From CAZFDE01 sp964517795 (GTDB lineage Bacteria > Planctomycetota > Phycisphaerae > Sedimentisphaerales > Anaerobacaceae): a stretch of 23,611 bases of DNA. Positions within the stretch are counted from its first letter, which is position 1. Every line of letters starts with the position of its first letter. The stretch lies in contig CAZFDE010000037.1 in assembly GCA_964517795.1 (NCBI GenBank), forward strand, positions 1 to 23,611, written 5' to 3'. Shown here piece after piece: positions 15,500 through 22,474 of this stretch. The position numbers were made by a program, and so were the translations under genes. The notes beneath the pieces are model-generated. The model made no database searches. It was not told where the DNA came from and saw only the letters and a program-made list of their open reading frames with translations.

Positions 15500-16003
15500 T
15501 TATGCAAAACCGCACAACTGACGGTCTGGACGGTCTCTGTGCCATCGGTCAGGCTTAGGATCATCATGTATCGATGCGCCCTGACTGATAAATTGACAGC
15601 CCGACACGCCTGAACAGATGGTCTGAACATCCAATGTGCTCTTGGGGTCTAATTCACCGTATTCGAGCATTAAACTGCCATTCAATACATAAAAACGGGC
15701 ATAGCGATCCAGCGACACGGCCGCATCGCTCGAATAATATGACACTTCAATCCATTGGCCGGATGGGTCAATATCGAATGATGCGCGGTCGGCTTTGCGG
15801 ACGATCGATTGAAACGTCAAATCGACAACTCGATTATCCACGACAATATCGCTGTAGGCCTGAGCGTATGTCCGGTTAAAGCTGTTCTGGCTGTCCACCA
15901 GAAGGACACCGACCCCGATCACAACCACGACCGATGCAACCGAAGCGATCGCCATTTCGACGACGGTAAACCCTTTGTTTCTGTTATGCCGTATTTTCAT
16001 CAT
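15500..16003 (-). CDS. PilW/GspJ-like minor pilin, triplet 1, with probable 3' frameshift
   Basis: The frame gives 167 residues with a perfect prepilin signal, RNKG|FTVVEMAIASVASVVVVIGVGVLL. The last 22 residues (HDDPKPDRWHRD...) look non-coding in character. Shifting by one base at about 15568 continues as MMILSLTDGTETVQTVSCAVLHNS and stops at 15493. That tail matches the expected family ending, compare VRIDLYLEDGQTG...TATMLRN in triplet 2. The restored protein would have 169 residues and end 15 bp before the next gene, with normal spacing to its ribosome site. It is shorter than the 223-229-residue homologues because the FRYWDV block is missing. It may be a sequencing error, a recent mutation or, less likely, recoding. 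Confidence 0.8.
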   Translation of the reverse strand: MMKIRHNRNKGFTVVEMAIASVASVVVVIGVGVLLVDSQNSFNRTYAQAYSDIVVDNRVVDLTFQSIVRKADRASFDIDPSGQWIEVSYYSSDAAVSLDRYARFYVLNGSLMLEYGELDPKSTLDVQTICSGVSGCQFISQGASIHDDPKPDRWHRDRPDRQLCGFA

Positions 16004-16007
16004 ACCG

Positions 16008-16490
16008 CTAAATCAGTGTATAACTGGTTAACTGAATCGATTTGTCCGAGTCTGCCAGAACCGAATCGTTTCGATTCTCCTGGGCCCACGACACAATCAC
16101 ATGCAGGGCGCGCATATCGCTGTTGATATCGTTATAGGCCAGCGTCACATAATAATTGCGGTCATTGAGAACCACGCGGTACCCGCCGATCAGTGTATAG
16201 CCGCCGGGCTGAGACGGCCCGGCCATTGCGGTGATGCTCAGGTTGCCGCCAAGATGCGTTACCGGATCGTAATTTACGTCGCCGCTGTCGCCGCGCCAAC
16301 TCTCGCAGAACAACAGTCCCAATCGCGTGGCGGCAAGTCTCATTTCGGCCCGCTGCGTGTCAAGGGTCGAATAATACCGATAGCTCGCAGTGCCGAAGAC
16401 CGCGATCGATAAAACCGAAATCGCGACCATCACCTCGATCAATGATAAACCACTCTGATGATAACGTGTTGTTTTGAATCCCGTCCGCAT
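16008..16490 (-). CDS. PilV/GspI-like minor pilin, triplet 1
   Basis: A 160-residue prepilin. I chose the ATG at 16490, giving the leader MRTGFKTTRYHQSG and mature LSLIEVMVAISVLSIAVFGTASYRYY, with Gly at -1 and Glu at +5. The frame extends to a GTG at 16544, but that lies inside a strong hairpin and would make the protein longer than its 158-159-residue homologues. The C-terminal domain has Y-VTLAYNDI and a closing SIQLTSYTLI comparable to the other V proteins. It is separated from the W gene by 4 bp and follows the major pilin gene across the hairpin at 16514-16561. Confidence 0.85.
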   Translation of the reverse strand: MRTGFKTTRYHQSGLSLIEVMVAISVLSIAVFGTASYRYYSTLDTQRAEMRLAATRLGLLFCESWRGDSGDVNYDPVTHLGGNLSITAMAGPSQPGGYTLIGGYRVVLNDRNYYVTLAYNDINSDMRALHVIVSWAQENRNDSVLADSDKSIQLTSYTLI

Positions 16491-16513
16491 CTGGATCAAT
16501 ATACTCTCATTTA

Positions 16514-16561
16514 AAGGTATTATGGGAGGTGCTTTGATAAGCACCTCCCGAGAGATACCTT
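16514..16561 (-). terminator. Two-part hairpin after the major pilin gene (attenuator or stabiliser)
   Basis: Inner stem GGGAGGTGC (16524-16532) pairs with GCACCTCCC (16541-16549) around an 8-nt loop; an outer stem AAGGTAT (16514-16520) pairs with ATACCTT (16555-16561), separated by a 3/5-nt internal loop. No U-tract follows on the minus strand. It lies 20 bp after the pilin stop and before the minor pilin V gene, a place where partial termination or 3'-end protection would raise major pilin over minor pilin levels. Confidence 0.6.
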
Positions 16562-16581
16562 AAGGTCTTTCTGTCTGCCCC

Positions 16582-16980
16582 TTACGGCGTCCAGTTGCCG
16601 GCCTGATCCAGCGTATAGGTCGCCGGATTCAGGGTCGTCGTCGAAGGTGTACAGGTGATCGTGAACGCCAGCGGGTCCATACTGGTGACGCTGAAACTGA
16701 AATCCGCATCAACGAAGTAGGTCCCGGTCAGATCACCGGCGGCAAAACCCAGACCGGTCGCGCCAACACCGAGAATCGTGGGGGCTGCGCCGGTGGGGCC
16801 TTTTTCCGCGTGATACGCGCGGATCGCCGTGCCGATGCTGCCCATCATGGCCTTGCCTTCCGACCACTTGGCGGCATCGATACGACCGCGCAGGATCGGA
16901 ATGGCCACCGAGGCCAGGATCCCGACGATCAGGATGACCACCATCAGCTCGATCAGTGTGAAGCCTTTTCTGTTCTTCAT
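16582..16980 (-). CDS. Major (pseudo)pilin, GspG/PilA-like
   Basis: A 132-residue prepilin with an ideal type III signal: KNRKG|FTLIELMVVILIVGILASVAIP, Gly at -1 and Glu at +5. The alpha1-C segment (RGRIDAAKWSEGKAMMGSIGTAIRAYHAEKG) and the small beta domain resemble GspG-type and short type IV pilins. It ends with QAGNWTP and has no disulphide loop of the PilA type, so GspG-like is slightly preferred. The ATG at 16980 follows TTAGGAGAATGT; the frame extends to 17073, but those residues cover the upstream palindrome and are not prepilin-like. Its position after the platform gene and the strong hairpin downstream support its being the main fibre subunit. A prepilin peptidase must be encoded elsewhere. 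Confidence 0.9.
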   Translation of the reverse strand: MKNRKGFTLIELMVVILIVGILASVAIPILRGRIDAAKWSEGKAMMGSIGTAIRAYHAEKGPTGAAPTILGVGATGLGFAAGDLTGTYFVDADFSFSVTSMDPLAFTITCTPSTTTLNPATYTLDQAGNWTP

Positions 16981-16992
16981 CTTACATTCTCC

Positions 16993-17012
16993 TAAAAAAG
17001 TTAACTTTTTTA
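16993..17012. repeat. Perfect 20-bp palindrome upstream of the major pilin
   Basis: TAAAAAAGTTAACTTTTTTA reads identically on both strands and touches the AGGAG ribosome site of the pilin gene. Another inverted repeat, TTCGTC (17019-17024) and GACGAA (17035-17040), lies just upstream. Together they fill the short gap between pilC and the pilin gene. They could be an operator, a weak stop for the pilC transcript, or a translation-control structure. Confidence 0.65.
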
Positions 17013-17056
17013 CACTCATTCGTCTTATCATTGCGACGAAACAATCATTTATCCTG

Positions 17057-18271
17057 CTATCCGGCCATATCACTCATCGTGAAGATCGGCAGGTACAGCG
17101 CCAAAACTACCACCAGTACGATCGCACCGACCGTCACGATCAGGATCGGCTCTAACAGCGACATCAGCGTATTGATCATGGCATCGACTTTGCGTTCGTA
17201 ATAGTCGCTGGTCCGATCCAGCACGCGGGTCAACGAACCGGATTCCTCGCCAATCTCAACCATCTTGATCACCAGGTTCGGGAAAAACGGAGACTGATTC
17301 ATACTCGCCGAGACGCTCATGCCCTCGACAATACTTTCCCGCGTTCGGGCAATCGTTGTTTTGATAATATCATTGGCCGACATCTGACCGAGAATATCGA
17401 AGACTTCCAGGACCGAAACGCCCGCGCCGATCAGGTTGGACATCGTCCGGCAGAACATCGCGATGAACGCCTGTGCGTAGATCTTGCCGAACAGCGGTAG
17501 GCGCAGCACCAGCTTGCTAAAGAAGATATGGCCTTTTTCGGTTTTTTTCACGAGCACCACCGCGGTTACGATTGTCAGCAACAAAACCCCGATGACATAA
17601 TGCAGGTTGAACCGCATCAGATCATAGAAGCCGACAAACGCCTTGGTAAAGGCCGGAAGATCGCTGCCGATCTGATCGAAAATCACCATGAACCGCGGGA
17701 CGATAAAAGCCATAATGAAAATGACAATCAGGATAATAAAGCCCAACACAAAACAGGGATAGCCCATCGCCCCTTTGACCTTTTTGGCGAGTTTGTCGCG
17801 GTTATCGTAATATTCGGCGAGTTTGCGCAGCGCTTCGGCCAGACTGCCGCTGGTCTCCCCGGCTAAAATTATGGCACAGGATATCTGGTTAAAGATATGG
17901 GGAAATTCAGCGATGCTCTCGGAAAAACTGCTGCCTTTTTCCAGCTTTTCTCGAATTTGGCTGAGTACCCGTTGCAGGCTGAGATTTTCAATATCGGCAC
18001 CAATGGTCTCGACCGCTTCGGTGATCGGAATGCCGCCTTCGACCATCGTCGTCAATTGCCAGCAGATCGCAGACAGGTCACTGGATTTGATGCGTTTACG
18101 ACGGGCCTTGCGGGCTTTCTTTTTGATTTGAGCAGCGATCCGATCAACGGAGATCGGGATCAGGCTTTGCGATTGAAGCCAGGCAACAACATCGCCGCTG
18201 GTCAGCGCCTGCTTGACACCTTCCTTTTTCTGGCCATCAAAATCACGTGCAATATAACGATACGTTTCCAT
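17057..18271 (-). CDS. pilC: PilC/GspF platform protein
   Basis: A 404-residue polytopic inner-membrane protein on which pilins are assembled, driven by the ATPase PilB. It has the usual duplication of the T2SSF domain: the first copy (about 66-190) has DLSAICWQLTTMVEGGIPITEAVE and IILAGETSGSLAEALRKLAEYY, the second (about 270-392) has FCRTMSNLIGAGVSVLEVFDIL and MVEIGEESGSLTRVLDRTSDYYERKVDAMIN. Transmembrane segments are at about 172-195, 222-240 and 372-396. The ATG at 18271 follows AAGGTTGACT; a TTG two codons upstream is the longer alternative. Length is normal for the family. It is separated from pilB by 214 bp that contain only a possible 34-codon frame. Confidence 0.95.
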   Translation of the reverse strand: METYRYIARDFDGQKKEGVKQALTSGDVVAWLQSQSLIPISVDRIAAQIKKKARKARRKRIKSSDLSAICWQLTTMVEGGIPITEAVETIGADIENLSLQRVLSQIREKLEKGSSFSESIAEFPHIFNQISCAIILAGETSGSLAEALRKLAEYYDNRDKLAKKVKGAMGYPCFVLGFIILIVIFIMAFIVPRFMVIFDQIGSDLPAFTKAFVGFYDLMRFNLHYVIGVLLLTIVTAVVLVKKTEKGHIFFSKLVLRLPLFGKIYAQAFIAMFCRTMSNLIGAGVSVLEVFDILGQMSANDIIKTTIARTRESIVEGMSVSASMNQSPFFPNLVIKMVEIGEESGSLTRVLDRTSDYYERKVDAMINTLMSLLEPILIVTVGAIVLVVVLALYLPIFTMSDMAG

Positions 18272-18363
18272 AGTCAACCTTGCTCAATTAAATCCGTCAA
18301 ACCACCTGTTCGGTTAAACCGTCGTTATTTCAGTTCTCGAAAGCTATCGACGTTATATCCGGC

Positions 18364-18468
18364 TTACTTAATCAGATAGATAACCGATAGCAGCAATGCC
18401 AAAAATAATCGCTCAAAAACCAAAAAAACCCGTAAAAACCACAGCCGCTCAACGTCCTTATAAATCAT
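18364..18468 (-). CDS. Possible 34-residue membrane peptide between pilB and pilC
   Basis: A short frame from ATG 18468 to TAA 18366-18364. The peptide begins MIYKDVERLWFLRVFLVF and ends LALLLSVIYLIK: a charged start, then one hydrophobic helix. It begins 18 bp after the pilB stop on the same strand. The only ribosome-site-like element, GCAGG, directly abuts the ATG and is poorly spaced. The T-rich DNA here could give hydrophobic codons by chance, so I report it as possible only. Confidence 0.25.
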   Translation of the reverse strand: MIYKDVERLWFLRVFLVFERLFLALLLSVIYLIK

Positions 18469-18485
18469 CCTGCAGTTATCGGGCG

Positions 18486-20243
18486 TTAGCTTTTCTTGTC
18501 CGCATAGGTAACCCGCAGCACCTCTTCTGCCGTGGTGCGGCCGGCCAGCATTTGCTGCACGCCGCTTTCGAGTAGTCCGCCGTAGCCTTTTTCGCGAGCC
18601 ATAGCCCGAATCGCCGATTCAGACGATCCTTCGACCAGTTTTGCTCGCATATCGCCGGTAATCACTAAAAATTCGAAGATCGGCATTCGGCCTAAATAAC
18701 CGGTGTTGCTGCAGGCCTTGCAGCCCTTGCCCTGGTACAACGTATGCTTGGCCGCTTCGGCGGGATTAACACCCAGCCGAGCGAGTACTTCCTCGCTGAC
18801 CGTTACCGGTTCTTTGCATTTATCGCAGATCCGCCGCACCAGACGCTGCGCCACGATCATATTCAGCGACGATGCCAGCAAATACGGCTCGACACCCATA
18901 TAGACCATGCGACTGATCGCACTGGGCGCATCGTTGGTGTGGAACGTGCTCAAGACCAAATGGCCCGTCAACGAGGCCTTGATCGCAATATCGATTGTTT
19001 CCTTGTCGCGAATTTCACCGATCAGGATAATATCCGGGTCCTGACGCAGGATCGCCCGCAAGCTGCTGGCGAAGGTCAGGTCGATCTCCGATTTGACCTG
19101 GATCTGGTTGATTCCGCCGAGGCGATATTCCACCGGGTCCTCGACCGTGGTGATATTTTTGGTCGGATCCTTGAGATAATTCAATGCCGAATACAGCGTG
19201 GTGCTTTTACCGCTGCCGGTCGGGCCGGTCACAACCACGATCCCGTGCGGCAGCGAAAGAATCTGTTTGAATTCCTCCAGCCGACCCGGATCGAAGCCGA
19301 GTTGGTCGAGATTATGGTTGACCGCACCGGCATCGAGGATACGCATAACGATTTTTTCGCCGTAAATCGTGGGGATCGAGGATACACGCACATCGATCTG
19401 CCGTCCGGCGGCCCTGAATTTGAATCGGCCGTCCTGCGGCAGTCGCCGTTCGGCGATATCCATCCGCGAAAGAATCTTGATTCGCGCGATCACCGCGGCC
19501 TGCATATTGCGCCCCGGCGGTACCATCTCGCGCAGCACGCCATCGATCCGCATCCGGATCAACATGGTTTTTTCCTGCGGCTCGATATGAATATCACTGG
19601 CCCGGCTCTTGGTCGCCTGGCTCAGCAGCAGATCCACAAACCGGATCACCGGCGCCTGTGAGGCCATTGCCTCGGACCCGACTTCCGGTTCATCCTCTTC
19701 GTCTTCCTCGGGAGATGTCTCGGCATCGACTTCCAATTCGACCAGATCCCGCAGACGCTGCTCCTCAATATCCGAACCGTGATAGACCGCTTCGATCGCC
19801 TGGCTGATCTCTTTGGGCGAACTGAGCACAATCTTGATTTCACGTTTGGTCTTGAGGGTAATGGTATCAAGGGCCACTACATTCAACGGATCGGCCATGG
19901 CGACGACGATTTTTTTGCCTTCTTCACCAATGGCGACCAGATGAAACCGTTTGGCGATGGATTCGGGTATCAGACGCGCGACCTTACCGTCGATGCGAGC
20001 GATATCGTCAATTCGAATATGCTGCATCGACAGATGTTCGGCCAGCGCACCGGTAACTTCCTCGTCGCGCAGCACCCGCATGCGAAGCAGCACTTCACCC
20101 AGCCGGCCGCCTTCGTCCTTTTGCTGGTTCAGGGCCTCCATCAGCTCGCGCCGATTAATCAGACCTTTATTGATCAGCAGTTCGCCGAAAAGCAGGTCGG
20201 ATCGCGATGCGGTTTTTGGGGAAGTTTCTTTCGTCGCCTTCAT
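18486..20243 (-). CDS. pilB: PilB/GspE assembly ATPase
   Basis: A 585-residue hexameric cytoplasmic ATPase that powers fibre assembly. The N-terminal MshEN/T2SSE_N-type region (about 15-160) has FGELLINKGLI and GEVLLRMRVL. After an acidic linker (EDEEDEPEVGSE, about 180-191) comes the secretion ATPase domain: Walker A GPTGSGKST (340-348, Lys346), Asp box TVEDPVEYR, Walker B DIILIGEIRD (404-413), His box STFHTND and a four-Cys zinc site (Cys473, Cys476, Cys508, Cys511). The zinc site marks it as an assembly ATPase, not PilT. The ATG has GAGGG 7 nt upstream. It is the first gene of the operon, after a 5' leader of about 100 nt that holds a possible 11-codon leader frame ending at its start codon. 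Confidence 0.96.
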   Translation of the reverse strand: MKATKETSPKTASRSDLLFGELLINKGLINRRELMEALNQQKDEGGRLGEVLLRMRVLRDEEVTGALAEHLSMQHIRIDDIARIDGKVARLIPESIAKRFHLVAIGEEGKKIVVAMADPLNVVALDTITLKTKREIKIVLSSPKEISQAIEAVYHGSDIEEQRLRDLVELEVDAETSPEEDEEDEPEVGSEAMASQAPVIRFVDLLLSQATKSRASDIHIEPQEKTMLIRMRIDGVLREMVPPGRNMQAAVIARIKILSRMDIAERRLPQDGRFKFRAAGRQIDVRVSSIPTIYGEKIVMRILDAGAVNHNLDQLGFDPGRLEEFKQILSLPHGIVVVTGPTGSGKSTTLYSALNYLKDPTKNITTVEDPVEYRLGGINQIQVKSEIDLTFASSLRAILRQDPDIILIGEIRDKETIDIAIKASLTGHLVLSTFHTNDAPSAISRMVYMGVEPYLLASSLNMIVAQRLVRRICDKCKEPVTVSEEVLARLGVNPAEAAKHTLYQGKGCKACSNTGYLGRMPIFEFLVITGDMRAKLVEGSSESAIRAMAREKGYGGLLESGVQQMLAGRTTAEEVLRVTYADKKS

Positions 20244-20279
20244 CTAATTCCCTCGTGCTTGTGTCTGGCCATCTTTCAT
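20244..20279 (-). other. Possible 11-codon leader frame abutting pilB
   Basis: ATG at 20279, TAG at 20246-20244, immediately followed by the pilB ATG (TAGATG). The peptide would be MKDGQTQARGN. GGAG stands 7 nt before its ATG, a better ribosome site than many genes here have. A terminating ribosome could restart at pilB, or this could be chance; the pilB ribosome site GAGGG lies inside the frame. Confidence 0.25.
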
Positions 20280-20511
20280 TAAGTTTCTCCGAATTCATTG
20301 AATATCGCACGCGGTCAGCCTGGACGGCAAACCTGTCCGATGTCATTTAAAGTATAAGATAAAAATCCATTTTTCAAAAAAGATGGAGCGATGAATTGGT
20401 AAAATCGTTGAATAATATGCGTTGGTTTTAATGACCGGCGCCAAAGCTGTTTTTTATCGGACATGTAACACTAAAATTAAAAACCCCCGTCAAACAAATG
20501 CCGCCGTAAAT
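20280..20511 (-). promoter_or_regulatory. Upstream region of the pilB operon with candidate promoter
   Basis: About 230 bp between the terminator at 20512-20541 and the pilB leader, without a credible gene. The best promoter-like pair on the minus strand is TTGAAA (20377-20372) and TATACT (20356-20351), with a 15-bp spacer; reading the -35 as TTTTGA gives 17 bp. The expected 5' leader is about 100 nt. The remaining sequence is A+T-rich with no clear repeat. Confidence 0.4.
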
Positions 20512-20541
20512 AAAAAACCGCTGGTTTTACCCGGCGGTTTT
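20512..20541 (-). terminator. Intrinsic terminator of the ilvC-lipoprotein unit
   Basis: On the minus strand AAAACCGC (20541-20534) pairs with GCGGTTTT (20521-20514) across a 12-nt loop, and the T-run continues (TTTTTTATTT). It begins 28 bp after the lipoprotein stop. Confidence 0.8.
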
Positions 20542-20568
20542 GGAATACTCCATTTTAAATATCTTCTG

Positions 20569-21339
20569 TCAATACTGATGGGCGTCGCTGCCGAGCGTTT
20601 CAACCGGCAGAACCACCTTGTCTTTGGCTACCGAACCGGCTTCGATGCGAATCGCAGCGATATCGATATCCAGCGTCATCCGGATACGGCCCTCGTCCAT
20701 ATTGATATGTTCGTATTGCAGACCGTCGGCCGAATCCAGTCGGGCCGCCATGGCAGGCGATTCATCGAGCAGCGCCAGTACCGCTTCGAGGTTCTGGCGG
20801 ACCATCATTCCGCAGATATTCAGCCGGTTATTATCCTTGGCCACCTCCAGCATATCGTCGCGGATATTATCCTTGATGCGTTTGAGGATTGCGATGCGGC
20901 GGGCGTTCTCATCGGCATACGGCTCATCGAGCACATCGCTTTTGATAATCATCTGACAATCGAACAGCAGCCCCTCCCACGGCTCGACAAAAAGGAATTT
21001 TGGCCGTTCGTCCACAATGAACAGGTACTTGCGTTTGGCCCAGAAATCATCGTCGTCGAAGGTCACCATCTTGAACCATCGTTTGACCGTGTCCTTATTC
21101 TTTTTCTTCTCGCCGTAAACAGCAACCACACTTTCGCTCTGGCTCATCAATTCGTTCGGCTGAAGCTGCATCATCGCCAACACATCGGCACTGCTGGTTT
21201 CACCCAACTCGGTCATCCGGTAAGCCCGAACGATCTCAGCGATGGCCGGGGCGTCTTCGGGGGTGAACAGTTCAACCGTATCGCTGCAGCCCGCCAGGGC
21301 CGCGGTCAGCAACCCCAGTACTGCGATCACTCGTTTCAT
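20569..21339 (-). CDS. Lipoprotein of unknown function
   Basis: A 256-residue exported lipoprotein. The signal peptide MKRVIAVLGLLTAALAGC ends in a good lipobox (LAGC, Cys18), so it should be lipid-anchored. The mature part has an acidic DDDDFW stretch, an alternating strand pattern (KRKYLFIVDERPKFLFVEPWEGLLFDCQ) and a helical C-terminal half; I do not recognise a domain. AAAGGA precedes the ATG. It starts 22 bp after the ilvC stop with no terminator between, and a terminator follows it, so it is probably co-transcribed with ilvC. A functional link to branched-chain amino acid synthesis is not obvious. Confidence 0.85.
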   Translation of the reverse strand: MKRVIAVLGLLTAALAGCSDTVELFTPEDAPAIAEIVRAYRMTELGETSSADVLAMMQLQPNELMSQSESVVAVYGEKKKNKDTVKRWFKMVTFDDDDFWAKRKYLFIVDERPKFLFVEPWEGLLFDCQMIIKSDVLDEPYADENARRIAILKRIKDNIRDDMLEVAKDNNRLNICGMMVRQNLEAVLALLDESPAMAARLDSADGLQYEHINMDEGRIRMTLDIDIAAIRIEAGSVAKDKVVLPVETLGSDAHQY

Positions 21340-21361
21340 GGTTTTGTCCTTTATCTGAAGC

Positions 21362-22366
21362 TTAGACTTCCTTGGATTTGATCCATTTCATCATCTTTCG
21401 CAGCTTGCGGCCGACATCTTCGAGCTGGCTGTCGTGGTCTTTGTTATACAGTGCGTTGAATTTCTTCAGGCCGCCCTGATATTCATTGACCCATTCCTTG
21501 GCGAATTCGCCGCTGGTGATCTCCGAAAGGATCTTTTTCAATTCCTTTCGGGTTTCGTCGGTGATAATCCGCGGGCCGCGCGACAGGTCGCCGTACTCGG
21601 CCGTATTGGAAATACTGTACCGCATATAGCTCATGCCGCCCTGGTACATCAGATCGACGATCAGCTTGACCTCATGCATGCATTCGAAATATGCGATCTC
21701 CGGCTGATAACCCGCTTCGACCAGCGTCTCGAAGCCGGCCTTGATCAAAGCCGTCAGCCCGCCGCAGAGCACCACCTGCTCGCCGAAAAGGTCCGTTTCG
21801 GTCTCTTCCTTATACGTGGTCTGGATGATGCCGGCCCGCGCGCCGCCGACGCCGTTGCCCCAGGCCAGCGCGATCTGCAGTGCATCGCCGCCCGGATCCT
21901 TTTCGACTGCGACCAGGCACGGCACGCCGCCGCCTTTTTCGTATTCGCTGCGAACCAAATGGCCCGGGCCTTTCGGGGCGATCATCACAACATTGACATC
22001 CTCCGGCGGGACGATGTACTTGAAATGAATATTGAAACCGTGGCAGAATCCCAGCGTCTGGCCCGCCTTGAGGTTCCCGGCTATCTGGCTCTCGTACACC
22101 TTGGCCTGGATTTCATCCGGCAAGGTCACGATGATCAGGGCCGCATCGTCCATCGCCGAAGCAATATCCGAAGGCGAAAAGCCGTGTTCCTGGGCCAGTT
22201 TATAGTTGTCGGTGCCCTCGAGTTCGGCGACCGCTACTTCGATCCCGCTGTCGCGCAGGTTCAGGCTGTGTGCATGGCCCTGGCTGCCGTAGCCAATCAC
22301 CGCCACTTTCTTGCCCTGCAGGGCGTCCAGCGGGGCGTCATTTTCGTAATAAATCGTCAGTGCCAT
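21362..22366 (-). CDS. ilvC: Ketol-acid reductoisomerase, class I (IlvC)
   Basis: A 334-residue enzyme of valine, leucine and isoleucine synthesis; it converts acetolactate or acetohydroxybutyrate to the dihydroxy acid using Mg2+ and a reduced nicotinamide. The Rossmann motif is GYGSQGHAHS (25-34). Active-site residues are visible: His109, Lys132 in PKGPGH, Asp192 and Glu196 in ETDLFGEQ, Glu228 and Glu232 in YFECMHE, and Ser251. Length fits class I. The loop after the second strand (VAELEGTDNYK, about 46-56) lacks the Arg and Ser residues that hold the NADPH 2'-phosphate and is acidic, which suggests NADH preference. AGGAG stands 10 nt before the ATG. No ilvB, ilvN or leuA is adjacent; the lipoprotein gene follows in the same transcript. 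Confidence 0.97.
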   Translation of the reverse strand: MALTIYYENDAPLDALQGKKVAVIGYGSQGHAHSLNLRDSGIEVAVAELEGTDNYKLAQEHGFSPSDIASAMDDAALIIVTLPDEIQAKVYESQIAGNLKAGQTLGFCHGFNIHFKYIVPPEDVNVVMIAPKGPGHLVRSEYEKGGGVPCLVAVEKDPGGDALQIALAWGNGVGGARAGIIQTTYKEETETDLFGEQVVLCGGLTALIKAGFETLVEAGYQPEIAYFECMHEVKLIVDLMYQGGMSYMRYSISNTAEYGDLSRGPRIITDETRKELKKILSEITSGEFAKEWVNEYQGGLKKFNALYNKDHDSQLEDVGRKLRKMMKWIKSKEV

Positions 22367-22424
22367 AGAATCAATTCTCCTAAGCTAAGTATTGCGAATC
22401 TTGATTTTTTACCGATTTGGAGCC

Positions 22425-22452
22425 ATTATAGCCAACCGCTTCCAAATTGCAA
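22425..22452 (-). promoter_or_regulatory. Promoter of ilvC
   Basis: On the minus strand TTGCAA (22452-22447), 16 bp, then a perfect TATAAT (22430-22425). The implied leader before the ATG at 22366 is about 52 nt. No T-box, leader peptide or attenuator is visible in it. Confidence 0.6.
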
Positions 22453-22474
22453 GAAACTAATGCACGAACTCTTC

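Noticed and set aside
16981..17073. N-terminal extension of the major pilin
   Set aside because: The internal ATG at 16980 has AGGAG and gives a standard short prepilin leader; the extension spans palindromic DNA.
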